In this document: in pieces, positions 10,363-20,879 of the stretch
Position numbering within the stretch: position 1 is the first letter of the stretch
Layout of the letters: every line of letters begins with the position of its first letter
Origin: Sympetrum striolatum
Lineage: Eukaryota; Arthropoda; Insecta; Odonata; Libellulidae
Length of the DNA stretch: 64,000 bases
Direction of reading: 5' to 3'
Assembly (NCBI GenBank): GCA_947579665.1
Contig: CANPUZ010000061.1
Coordinates: 806,001 to 870,000, forward strand
Made by a program: the position numbers and the translations under genes
The notes under the pieces: generated by a model
The model's input: the letters and a program-made list of their open reading frames with translations, nothing else
Database searches by the model: none
What the model was told of the DNA's origin: nothing

Positions 10363-10757
10363 AATCTGATGTGGCCAACACATGACTTTCTCCATATTTA
10401 TTGAAAACAGAAGCCTATGCCGGTAATATATATAAATAACTCCAAAACAATGAGTGTTACAGAAAAATATTTCAAACAAATGTTGTAGTTAAATACATTA
10501 TCTATAACTTTTATATATAACTGTATATACCTAAATTGCATTCTGACAGAGATATTTAAGAAACAAAATTTTGTTCCTGATAAACGGCAACTTCCGGTTG
10601 AGCGATATTCATCAAAAACTAATCAACTCTTGGCATTGTTAGGAGAGTACTAAATATGAATTTTGGAAATGATCGGATAATAATAATTATTCAGATCGGA
10701 TTAAATAATTTGCTAATACAATACTTTCTCTATACTACGTATAGGGAGAAAGTAAAA
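10363..10757 (-). mobile_element. Hairpin-ended element, copy 3 (short variant)
   Basis: It starts AAAAATCTGATGTGGCCAAC and ends with the palindrome ACTTTCTCTATAC-TAC-GTATAGGGAGAAAGT (about 10,723-10,756), followed by an A-run. The interior belongs to a second sequence variant (TTATTGAAAACAGAAGCCTA) shared with the copy at 14.7 kb. There is no CA microsatellite. It is non-coding. Confidence 0.82.
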
Positions 10758-11285
10758 ATCAATGTCTTTTGGCATTGAATTTGCCTCCCTCATAATTCTT
10801 GCCATTGGGCTATCATATAAATAATTTGTTCTAAAATATTCATGAATAAAAGTTCTCTTACATCAGCAATAGGCACTCTAACAGATACCATTTCCAACAG
10901 CTGCGGTGAATTAACCTTTTCACGACAGTGGGCTTAGCGGAAAGTCTCTACCGTCTGCCGGAGGACTCCAGGAGAAATTCTTTCCTGACATACGGAGACA
11001 TTTTTGAGAGTTGCTGCTCTCAGGTACAAAATTTGACCTTTTTTGAGTTCTCAGCCCCGGGACTTCTTACCCTATCGTCATAAACCCAGTGGGGGGCTAA
11101 CATGCGGTGGGTTAATCCGGCAGCGACCGGGACGGAGGAATTGTCAGATACTTAATGATTGTGGACATGTCTTGGAAAATGATTATTTGTTGTCATTTTT
11201 GTCAATCTAACATTGAAGATGAAAGCAATGTCTAGCACTAAAGATGTACAACTTTTAAACAAAGTTCTAGTGTAAGTATTTACTT
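10758..11285. other. Unrecognised interval
   Basis: It holds a GC-richer patch (about 10,915-11,150) with no open frame and no matching motif, set in AT-rich sequence. A possible old repeat, but there is no specific evidence. Confidence 0.4.
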
Positions 11286-11299
11286 ATTTACTCTACTTC

Positions 11300-11890
11300 C
11301 AAAACAGATAAATTTAATAAGGAATTAAACATCATTAAAATCATAGCCAAATCCAACGGATACAGCATAGCTCTCATTGAAAAACTTAAAAAAAGAAAAT
11401 CAGGAACAAAGCCTTCCAAAAGATAACCCCCAGCCTCCTCCCCACCGACAAGACACCCATTACCTGGCGGAGGCTTCCCTTTCTGGGAAAATTGTCGTAC
11501 AAAATAAGCAATGTTTTTCCCCATAATATTAGACCCGCTCCCCCAACAATATACTCAGATTGCTAGGGAATTCAAAAGACAAAGACCCAAAGAATCCAGT
11601 AGCAGGGTCTACGAAGTCTCATGTGCTAACTGCCCCACCAAATATAACAGAAGGACTGGGAGAAACCTGTGCATCAGAGCACCAAAGAGACTACCGCCTG
11701 AAGAGAGGACAACCTTTCTCAAGCTTCGCCATTCACCTCCTAGACAATGGGCATACCAGCGATTTCAAACCAAATCGCCTACATCAGGAGGAGAATTCCC
11801 GTCGCCTAGACCTCCTGGAGGAAGTAAGGAGTATCCCGAAGGATGGCCAACGACCATTTATTCCTGAACACTTGTTCTCCCTATCAAGCA
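11300..11890 (+). pseudogene. Penelope-like element remnant: linker and GIY-YIG endonuclease region
   Basis: Reads in shifting frames: first FNKELNIIKIIAKSNGYSIA, then FPFLGKLSYKISNVF, then VYEVSCANCPTKYNRRTGRN, then EHQRDYRLKRGQ and SFAIHLLDNGHTSDFKPN. The order (spacer helix, linker, V-Y-x-I/V-x-C-x-x-C, Y-x-G-x-T-G-R, then E-H) is that of the GIY-YIG endonuclease at the C-terminus of Penelope-like retroelements. YIGQTGR has decayed to YNRRTGR, removing key catalytic positions, and there are at least two frameshifts (near 11,550 and 11,690). No RT domain is visible upstream, so it is a 5'-truncated fragment. Confidence 0.75.
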
Positions 11891-12860
11891 AGTTATTCCC
11901 ACGATGCACCCACACCTCCCCCCATTTTCACCCCTTCCACTATCCTATATATGCTGAGACAAAAATTTTCTCTGTGCCTGAAGATGTAAGCTCACTTATG
12001 AAACCGGTCGCAAAATAAATTTTCTATGGAAAAGTAAGAAGTGTTTTCATTCTGCAAATGGCTTTCCACGAAGTCACGCCTTCTCATATTGATTATACTA
12101 CTTCCAAAGGTTTGCATATAATAAAATTTCCAAGTAAAAAGAGTTGAAGGACCAAAGATACCAAATAAAAGAAAACTAGGAAAGAGATAAAAAATATTAT
12201 ATAGTTATCTATAATATAAAGATAGAATTGGTAGTTTCCATGAAATATGATATCAGTTATTATTGATGCTAAACTTTCACTTGAAAACTCCAAACGCTAA
12301 GCAAAGACAAGGGGTTCAATTCTGATATTATACTTTTTGAAAAAGCAACAAATATTTATTTAGTAAAACCACTGGAAAAATAATGATAGGACCACAAACC
12401 CCTTGTCATAATGAGGGTGCTAATACGTCTAAGAGGTACCTGCTCCTGGGAAAGGCCTGACCCCCGCTGCGCTGGGTTCGGAAACAAAGAAGCACTAAAC
12501 CAGCGAGGACCAGAAAGAGGGGAAAGCATTGCGACGGGAATATACGTCGTTCATTCCCTAGCATAGGAAAATCTCTGACGGAAATTTCCAGCGTTCGTCT
12601 TCCTGGGCGAGAAATCCACTGCCGGGTATATCCGTAATTCGTAACGGAAGAGTTAATTTTATTGTTTAGCAATTTATAAATAAATAGAATGCCCGCATAT
12701 ATCCTCCTAAGTATTAATATTTAAGGCTTTACACACCTCACTGTGAGAGTGTCAACACCACACTTCTTTGAACATACAAAATATTTCAATTCTATAAATG
12801 AAGCCCCTTAAAAGGACTCCATACCCATATTCTAATATTGGTAGAACCAAGGAAAGACTC
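11891..12860. other. Unrecognised interval
   Basis: AT-rich sequence with one GC-richer island (about 12,405-12,650) that has short ORFs in several frames but no recognisable protein. No repeats or RNA genes were identified. Confidence 0.4.
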
Positions 12861-12867
12861 TTGTGAT

Positions 12868-13476
12868 CCTACTTATAATTATATTTATTTGTCCCAGAAT
12901 CACATGAATAAATCGGACATTCGCTGATATAGGACACGTCGTATTTGGTACATAAAAAACACATGGTAAAGATAAAGTGACCATAACACATATAAAACAC
13001 AGTGATAATACATATTTAATAAATTAAAAGTATATACATATACAGAAAAGAACATTAGGTTATATAAATACTATAATTATGATGATGTATTATTTAATGT
13101 CCACCTGTAAAAAACTCATTTCACAGAGTAGTAACATCTCTCCAGTAAAAATACTTTCAACTTGCTTTTAAACAAATTAATAGATTTGATGTTGTCCGGT
13201 TAGCGATTATACATTTGTGATCGTACAGCAATGGGATTTTTCGCAGAGATACGACCTTTGTGATGAGTAATTTGGATGGAAGAATTGGATCCGATGATTA
13301 TGTACCTCATTATTAGTATTGAATTTGCAAATATTATTTTTGGTGATGGGTCCATTCCAAAATTTAGCAAGAGCAAGCAAGAATATTCGCATATATCCTC
13401 CCAGTTCACCAGCTTCGAGAGGAAACAGTCTATTTTTCATCACATGAAACAAAATGAACTTGAGAATTAATTGCAT
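12868..13476 (-). pseudogene. LINE 3' fragment, antisense: ORF2 C-terminus and 3' UTR
   Basis: On the minus strand the frame GRISAKNPIAVRSQMYNR, stop, PDNIKSINLFKSKLKVFLLE, RCYYSVK, stop (to 13,116) matches the C-terminal block of jockey/CR1-type LINE ORF2 (S-P-x-x-x-x-x-I/M-Y-N-x-L-P-D-x-I-K then F-K-x-x-L-K-x-F-L). The Leu of L-P-D is replaced by a stop codon. A 3' UTR of about 250 bp follows to 12,868, ending in GGGACAAATAAATATAATTA. The element is 5'-truncated. It looks like a different family from the LINE fragments at 4 kb and 9.8 kb. Confidence 0.75.
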
Positions 13477-13691
13477 CCTTCAAAGGCCACTGCATAAATA
13501 AATTCCCATCAAAATGTAAACGAGGATAAAGAGGAAAGAACCATTCTTTTAGTACATTATACAATAATCAAGGTATTAAGTTAATTAATCCCTTATTAAT
13601 ATAGATACTACCACTTCCCAACTGTTCATAAGTAATATTTGCTAATCAAAATAAACCAGAAGAACAAAGACCATGAGCAAGTATTAATATA

Positions 13692-14321
13692 CAGTAGAGG
13701 ATCGTTTTGTCCGAACTTTTCGGGACTGAAGTTGCTTCGCATAAAGGATATGTTTGGATAATAAGTATTTCAACCTGAATGAGAAAAAGGAACTGAAAAA
13801 AAGGCTTTTACGGGTTACAGTATGAAATAAGTGACTATAATGCACATAAATATTATTGAATACTTTTATTTAAAGAAAACTATACATGACTGACCCCGCA
13901 AGGTTTTTCTTTTTGGAATGACAACTTTTGAGTCAGATTCTGCAACAAATTGAGGAATTCAGTCTTTCTGTGATTTTATATCATGTATAGTTGTCCTGCT
14001 AATATTGTATTTCTGCTGAAGATTGGATGAAATGACACCACGATCTAGTTTATTCATTATGTCCACTTTTAGCTGTAACATCATCACCTGTCTTTTTCTC
14101 TTGACGTTCCCACCGCTTGAACTATTTCTCTACACGTTTTCTTCTTATTTTTATCCATTTAGAAGGTTAATTAATACAAATACTTACTCGTGCACACCTT
14201 TAAAAGATCGGCGCAAAACACGCATAACGGTGGCGTTCAAAATTACTGTTTATCTATCGTGAAATGTTTGTAGTTTGGATTTGTTTGTTGTTAAGATGTT
14301 TTGTTAAACAATTCTCTACTG
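13692..14321 (-). mobile_element. Tigger/pogo-type DNA transposon, internally deleted
   Basis: The ends are inverted repeats CAGTAGAGGATCGTTT (13,692) and AAACAATTCTCTACTG (ending 14,321). Both sides are flanked by TA (13,690-13,691 and 14,322-14,323), the target of the Tc1/mariner/pogo group. At 630 bp it is far shorter than an autonomous Tigger. It carries only the N-terminal DNA-binding part of the transposase. Confidence 0.85.
13915..14158 (-). pseudogene. Tigger/pogo transposase N-terminal (CENP-B-type HTH) remnant
   Basis: The minus-strand ATG at 14,158 gives MDKNKKKTCREIVQAVGTSR. After a frame change it continues QLKVDIMNKLDRGVISSNLQ, then QKYNISRTTIHDIKSQKD, stop, IPQFVAESDSKVV. This is the first helix-turn-helix of pogo/Tigger/CENP-B proteins (K-L-x-x-G followed by Y-x-I-x-x-x-T-I-x-D-I-K). 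The DDE catalytic domain is absent and a stop and frameshift are present. It sits inside the TIR element described separately. Confidence 0.8.
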
Positions 14322-14334
14322 TATAGGATCCTCT

Positions 14335-14690
14335 TAAGCCTCAATAAGTCATCAACCCAGCTAACACAATTCCCATATGAGCAACAGAAGAATAAGCAAT
14401 TAATGATTTTAGATCAACTTGATATAAACAAATTAATCTAACAATAATTCCTCCAACTAAACAAACCCCTATTCATAAAAAATTAAATTTCACTCCCAAA
14501 TAAGAAATAAATGAGTAAACTCGTTATAGGCAATAACCCCCAAACTTCAATAATAGCCAAAATCAGATTCACGGAAATAGAGGCCTCAACATGAGGTAAT
14601 CATAAATGAAACATGAATATAGGCATCAAAAAAGCATGAATTAAAGAAAAATATATAAAAATTGTAAAAGAATAGTTCTGAATAAAAATA
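14335..14690 (-). pseudogene. Nuclear mitochondrial insertion (NUMT) of ND4
   Basis: The minus strand encodes, with the invertebrate mitochondrial code, AFLMPIFMFHLWLPHVEA, then a degraded part, then [20 protein letters not shown] followed by [20 protein letters not shown]. These are conserved segments of NADH dehydrogenase subunit 4 (H-L-W-L-P-x-A-H-V-E-A and [15 protein letters not shown]). TGA is read as Trp and AGA as Ser. Several indels (loss of K-A before HVEA, altered region before GGII) show it is a pseudogene. It lies between a Tigger remnant and a hairpin-ended element. Confidence 0.88.
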
Positions 14691-14727
14691 TAAAAGTTTA
14701 AAGTTTCATAACAAAAATAAAAATTAA

Positions 14728-15394
14728 AAAAATCTGATGTGTCCAACACATGACTTTCCCCGTATTAATTGAAAACAGAAGCCTATGCCGGTAATAAATA
14801 AATAACTCCAAAACAATGAGTGGTACAGGAACATGTTTCATACAAAAGTTGTAGGAAAATACATTATCTATTACTTTGGTGCATAATTGTATATACCTAC
14901 ACTGCATTCTGACAGAGATAAGTATGAAAAACTTCCATTCCTGGATAAACAACAACTTCCAGTTAACCATTATTCAATGTAAAAATGTAAAATATTTCCT
15001 ACAAAAGTTGTAGTAAAGTACATTATCTATAACTTTTGTGTGTAAATGTTTATACCTATATTGCATTTTAACAGAGATATATAAGAAAAGAAATTTTGTT
15101 CCGGATAAACTGCAACTTCCGGTTGAGCGATATTCACCAAAAACTAATCAACTTTTGGCATTGATAGGAAAATTCTAAATATGAATTTTGAAAATGATTT
15201 GATAATTACATTTTAAGATAGAGATCCCACAAACTTTTTAACCACAGACAGACAGACACACAGACGGACATGTTGGGGAAAATAGCTAAAACATGTTCTA
15301 TGGGCCCCAAAACATCTATTTCCATTGAAATCTGGAGGTCGAATTTTTTCGCGAATACAATACTTTCTCTATACTACGTATAGGGAGAAAGTAA
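14728..15394 (-). mobile_element. Hairpin-ended element, copy 4
   Basis: It begins after an A-run with ATCTGATGTGTCCAACACAT and ends with the palindrome ACTTTCTCTATAC...GTATAGGGAGAAAGT (about 15,361-15,393). Internally a segment of about 190 bp is partly duplicated (TTCCTACAAAAGTTGTAGTA repeated at about 14,860 and 15,000). Just before the palindrome is the conserved stretch TCCATTGAAATCTGGAGGTC. It is non-coding. Confidence 0.82.
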
Positions 15395-15655
15395 TAATTG
15401 TTACCAGTGTTACCTTTGCCCAGATTTCTACACAAGCGTTCATAAAAAGGGACTTCTTTTGGCTCAAGCAAAAGAACAGAAAGACCCTCTCTTCCGCTTC
15501 TGTGCATGTAAGTCTGTGAAAAAGAATTTTAAATCGATATATTAATAATAATGAATTTATTACGGGTATTAAACGCATATACTTAATACATAATATAAAA
15601 GCACATATAGAATAAAGCAAAACACACAAGTAAATTCAAATAACTCAATAACAAA

Positions 15656-17055
15656 GAAAAAAATCTGATGTGGCCAGCACATGACTTTCTCCATATATGT
15701 AAGATGTAAATATTTATCCACCACAATAATTTCGAACTCTATATTCCATCTAAACTTGGAATTTGTTTTATTAATATTATATATTATCTTTGATGCCAAA
15801 AACATGATAAATAATTTTTACGGGACATGATTGATGAAAAACGATGAAATTGGCCTCTCGCCCATAGAGCCCAGAGCGCCCACAAAGTACATAATCAGCA
15901 ACTTCCGGTTTATCAGTATTTCATGAATAACTCCTACACAATCAGTGATACAAAAATATGTTTCAACCAAAAGTTATAGTACATTACATTTTCTAAAACT
16001 TTTACAAATAATAGTATATACCTAAATACCATATTTATGGAGATATTTTGAATACCGGAAATGAGCTTTGAAGAATTAAGCTCAACTTCCGGTTAACCGA
16101 TTCACTCCAAAAACTAATCAACTCTAACGACTGTAATAAAAACACAATATATGAAATTTGGTGTTGATCCGACAAATAGTTTTCATGTTAGAGGGCCCAC
16201 AAAGTACATAATCATCTTCTTCCGGTTTATCAGTATTTCACGAATAACTCCTAATCAACTGGTTATACAAAAATATGTTAAATACAAAAGTTATAGTAAA
16301 TTATATTATCTAAAACTTTTATAAGGAATACAATATACCAATATATCATATTTATGGATATATTTTGAAAACCAGAAATGAGCTTTACACAACGTACATA
16401 ATCAGCAACTTCCGGTTTATCAGTATTTCATAGATAACTCCTAAACAATCAGTGATGCAAAAATATGTTTCATACAAAAGTTATAGTAAAATAAATTTTC
16501 TACAACATTTATAAATATTAGTATATACCTAAATATCATATTAATGGAGATATTTTGAAAACCGGAAATGAGCTTTGAAGAATGAAGCTCGACTTCCGGT
16601 TAGCCGATTTACTCCAAAAACTAATCAACTCTAACGACTGTAATAAAAGTACTATGTATGAAATTTAGTGTTGATCTGACAAATAGTTTTCATGTTAGAG
16701 CGCCCACAAAGTACATAATCATCTTCTTCCGGTTTATCAGTATTTCACGAATAACTCCTAATGAACCGGTGATACAAAAATATGTTAAATACAAAAGTTA
16801 TAGTAAATTATACTATCTAAAACTTTTATAAGTGATACAATAGACGTATATACCATATTTATGGAGATATTTTGAAAACCGGAAATGAGCTTTAATGAAT
16901 AAAGCTCGACTTCCGGTTAACGGATTTACTCCAAAAACTAATCAACTCTGACAGCACACACAACAGTACTATATATGAAGTTTGGTATTGATACGACTTT
17001 TAGTTTTCGAGTTAGAACGCCCATTATCACACACACACATACACACACACACACT

Positions 17056-17088
<33 letters not shown>

Positions 17089-17218
17089 ACAGACATCATT
17101 CAGAAAATGGTCAAAACGTGTTCTAGGGACCCCAAAACGTGTATTTCCGTTGAAATCTCGAAGTCGAATTTTTTCATGAAAACAATACTTTCTCTATACT
17201 TCGTATATGGAGAAAGTA
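15656..17218 (-). mobile_element. Hairpin-ended element, copy 5, longest, with internal tandem repeats
   Basis: It runs from ATCTGATGTGGCCAGCACAT (after an A-run) to the palindrome ACTTTCTCTATAC...GTATATGGAGAAAGT (17,187-17,218). The interior has a tandem unit starting CTTCCGGTTTATCAGTATTT at 15,902, 16,219, 16,409 and 16,725, spaced 317, 190 (truncated) and 316 bp. Each full unit has a hairpin: ACCGGAA..GAGCTT..AAGCTC..TTCCGGT. A CA microsatellite (17,029-17,088) precedes the palindrome end. It is non-coding; reported ORFs here read through the CA tract. Confidence 0.85.
17029..17088. repeat. (CA)n microsatellite
   Basis: About 60 bp of CA repeats, interrupted by single T changes, inside the hairpin-ended element. 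The matching GT tracts are at about 2,606-2,641 and 18,902-18,956 in other copies. Confidence 0.95.
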
Positions 17219-17234
17219 AAAAGGTCTCTCTCAA

Positions 17235-17573
17235 AGGTCCTCATCCAAAGGTGGTGCGAACACCACCACTGACTCCTCCTCCTCACTTAAGAACTGACTA
17301 ATGAAGAGATAAAACAGTATGTGGGCAATGACTTCAAGCCAGTTATGAGAGTAGATGCTTTCCCATGCCATACACAGGCAGTTGAAAGATACGTTAAGCC
17401 AGTGACCGAAGCTTCAAGTAAAGTATGTGGACACAGTTCCAGAAACGGCTATATTACAACCACATTACCGTCACACTCAGAGATTCCAACGTTTTCACAC
17501 AAATCCGAATTTCGTTGTTTATCGATAGATAAAGACGCGAAAGGAAACATAAAGAGAGAGAAAGCGAAATAAA
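17235..17573 (+). pseudogene. Fragment resembling an uncharacterised arthropod repetitive protein (HTQAVER motif)
   Basis: The frame reads LTNEEIKQYVGNDFKPVMRV, then DAFPCHTQAVERYVKPVTEA, SSKVCGHSSRNGYI and SEIPTFSHKSEF. The H-T-Q-x-V-E-R-x-V-K-x-V-T-E-A-S block followed by G-F/Y-I-x-x-x-x and P-x-F recurs, as I recall it, at the C-terminus of many uncharacterised predicted arthropod proteins, probably of mobile-element origin. No catalytic motif is visible. The start is not defined, because the sequence upstream is the end of a hairpin-ended element. It could be a domesticated or an old transposon fragment. Confidence 0.45.
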
Positions 17574-17639
17574 TATGTACATATTGTAAATAACACACCC
17601 TACATTGGATGGTTGGTTGGGTAGGGTGTGGGTGGAACT

Positions 17640-18773
17640 CGAATTGCAGCCACTTCCCCGTGGTGAGTTCTGGGTCGTTTTGTAAACAAAATGAGCGAAG
17701 ATCTGCACCAAAAATTGAATATTGAAACAAAAAATTAGCAAATATTTACCATTAGAAAATCTCTAAATTATCTGAAAGGAAACCGCCTCTCTGTCCAGGT
17801 AGGCTACTCTGCTGTTTCTGACGAAGCTGCGCGACCGAATTCCACTTGAATATCAAAGTTTATATTATATGTTTGGATTTAAATATAGTATTGTTATTAT
17901 TTATTATCCAATTATCATTGTAATAGAGTTAAACTATAGCATCTCTAAAGGTCGTATGATTAAAATGTACTAAACTGTCAAACTTTGAAATTTTGCAAAA
18001 AACTACTAATTTTTCTCATTTTGTACTGTTGTGCGACCGGAAGATATGAAATAAATGTAAAATAAGTGCATGTAAATTGATTTCACATACTTTTAGTAGT
18101 TAATTCATGGTATAGGAACGCAATTAAAACCATCTGGCATGTTTAAAAAAATTATGAAAAATTAAGGATTTTCACAATTTTTTTCTAACTTCGATGGCAT
18201 TGCACGACCGGAAGACAAATTTAAAAAAAAATAATAATTAGTGCTTTTTTCATGTCTTTACCAATCGCAACTTTTCCGCACTATAGCGATCTGAAATTAA
18301 AAATAAAGTATTTTTCGAACCACCCTACTGTTGATGTCAGTACCTGTACCAAAGACCATCACAGGAAGACAGTATACTTTGCCAGAGGACATAAATGCAG
18401 CAGTGGAAAAGGCCTGGAGTAGGATAAAGGTATGTATTGAGCAAAAAATTTCCTATTTATTTACCCATTTGCAATAATATCATAAATTCATAAAATTGCT
18501 AAAACAGTGGTATTTTAAACACACTGAACCCTGGGTTGATATCCAAAGTAATTGTCTGGACAGTTAAAAGAATAATATTTGTTCAGAGGAATCTCAATAC
18601 TCACACTCAAAGAACCTTAAAGCCCTGAGATATAGGTGTCGTGACCTACCGTTTTACATGCATCGTTAAAATAAATTATAGAAACACTATCAATCCTGGG
18701 AGCAACTTCAGGTTTGTGTTTCCTGAAAGAGGATGGATAGTGAAAAAAATTCATTCTCCTACTTGGTGTCCCT
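17640..18773. other. Unrecognised interval
   Basis: AT-rich. The phrase TGCGACCGGAAGA recurs with small changes at about 18,031 and 18,204, and GCGCGACCGAATTCCACTTG occurs at about 17,830. These may be remnants of the same repeat as the HTQAVER fragment. No ORF with recognisable content. Confidence 0.35.
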
Positions 18774-18774
18774 T

Positions 18775-18906
18775 TTTACTTTCTCCATATACGAAGTATA
18801 GAGAAAGTATTGTTTTCATGAAAAAAATCGACTTCGAGATTTCAACGGAAATACACGTTTTGGGGTCCCTAGAACACGTTTTGACCATTGTCGGAATGAT
18901 GTCTGT

Positions 18907-18949
<43 letters not shown>

Positions 18950-19818
18950 TGTGTGACAGTGGGCGCTCTAACTTGAAAAATATTAGTCGTATCAATACCA
19001 AAATTCATGTATAGTACTGTGGTGTGTGCTGTCAGAGTTGATTAGGTTTTCAAGTAAATCGGTTAACCGGAAGTCGAGCTTCATTCATCAAAGCTCATTT
19101 CCGGTTTTCAAAATATCTCCATAAATATGATATATAGGTATATTGTATACTCGACAAAAGTTTTAGATAATGTGTTTTACTATAACTTTTGTATTTAAAA
19201 TATTTTTGTATCACCAGTTGATTAGGAGTTATTCGTGAAATACTGATCAACCGGAAGTAGCTGATTATGTATTTTGTGGGCGCTCTAACATGAAAACGGT
19301 TTGTCGGATCAACACCAAATTTAATAAATAGTATTTTGGTTGGTGTTGTTAGAGTTGATTAGATTTTGGTGTAAATCGGTTAACCAGGAGTCGAGCTTCA
19401 TTCTTCAAAGCCCATTTCCGGTTTTCAAAATATCTCCATAAATATGATATTTAGGTATATACTATTATTTATAAAAGTTTTAGAAAATGTAATTTACTAT
19501 GACTATTGTATGAAACATATATTTGTATCACTGATTGTGTAGGAGGTATTTGTGAAATACTGATAAACCGGAGTTGGTGATTATGTACGTTGTGGGCGCT
19601 CTGGGTGCTGGGGCGAAAGGCCACTTCATCGTTTTTCATCGTACCTGTCCCGAAAAACATTATTTATAATGTTTGTGACGTAAAAGGTAATAATATATAA
19701 ATTAATCACTCATCTTCAAAGTTTAGATGGAATATAGAGTTCGAAATTACTGTCGTAGATAAATATTTACATCTTATATATGGAGAAAGTCATGTGCTGG
19801 CCACATCAGATTTTTTGT
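18775..19818 (+). mobile_element. Hairpin-ended element, copy 6
   Basis: It is in the opposite orientation to copy 5. The ACTTTCTCCATATAC...GTATAGAGAAAGT palindrome is at 18,778-18,809, a GT microsatellite at about 18,902-18,956, about two internal units (starting near 19,062 and 19,378), and the other end ..GGAGAAAGTCATGTGCTGGC to CACATCAGAT at about 19,812. T-runs flank both sides (CCCTTTTT and TTTTTTG). It is non-coding. Confidence 0.85.
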
Positions 19819-19819
19819 T

Positions 19820-20875
19820 ATTAGAAGTTGCAAAGGTGGCATTTAACAACAAAAAACATAAGCAGAGTAGTAGTTTTCAGTAAATTCTTCAATAAATTAG
19901 TCCAAAATTAGCCCAAACCTCATACCAATTCAAAGTTGATAATGTTTACAATGTTAATACAAATTTTAATGGCTTTAACAAGTTATATGTGAATTTTATG
20001 TGCTTTTGAAAATATCATTTTTGGTGGAAATTTGTCATAACTGCCATTTTTGATTATTTATAACAAAAAAAGTTGACAAGTGAGAATCTTTGTGATAACA
20101 ATTTTGAAAACTAGAGTTACATGTTCATCACATCTTAAATTTCTAATAGCTTTGCTGCCTAATTTAATTTTTTATTGGGGTACGAAAATGGTTGATTTGC
20201 ATGTTTCGACTCATGGGCAGATTTTTACTTCGTGCCATGGTGCATAGAAAAACTCATATCTTAGAAAGTAGAAGCATTTGGGCTAAAAGACTTAGGATTT
20301 TTCTTAACTAAGGTTGGAAATAACTGCAGGGAAAATTATGTGAAAATCTGAGATGGTGAATGACCCGCATAGTAATGCTAACTATCTGTTGTACCTGGTT
20401 TACGGAAAAAATTCTTTTCTCCCTCTAGAAAATGTTTGATTCCAGGAATTTTACACAGTAGATAGAGGCATCCTTGCGCATTAAAATGATATACGTTTTT
20501 TGTTGTGAAAAAACGAAAAATGAGGCAATGGCAGTGTTTTATGTGCGACAACTACCGAAATCCATGACCTCCTTATTGGATTTTTCAGTAGCTATAGCTT
20601 CCCGTCACCAGAAGCTCGCTAAAAGCCGAAATATCGGCATCAAAAGTAGTGAAAGAGATAATTTTCGCAGATTTATATCTAAAGAATAAAGGCAGTGACA
20701 TAAAAGTGTTTTATCATTATATAATGTGCAATCTTTACTCTGTCTATAAAAGCAATAATTATAATTCTAGTGTCACACATAAAGGAGATATGAATTTCTT
20801 GCGTAAACGGTACAACGGATATTTACAATAGTAACTAAGGAAGCTTTACCTGATTTTATCCACTTCAGAGTAATG
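19820..20875. other. Unrecognised interval
   Basis: AT-rich. A 71-aa ATG frame at 20,474-20,689 has no recognisable motif and no flanking splice or repeat structure. Nothing else is supported. Confidence 0.35.
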
Positions 20876-20879
20876 GGCA

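Noticed and set aside
16975..19008. ORFs with His-Thr or Val-Cys runs
   Set aside because: They translate CA/GT microsatellites in the hairpin-ended elements.
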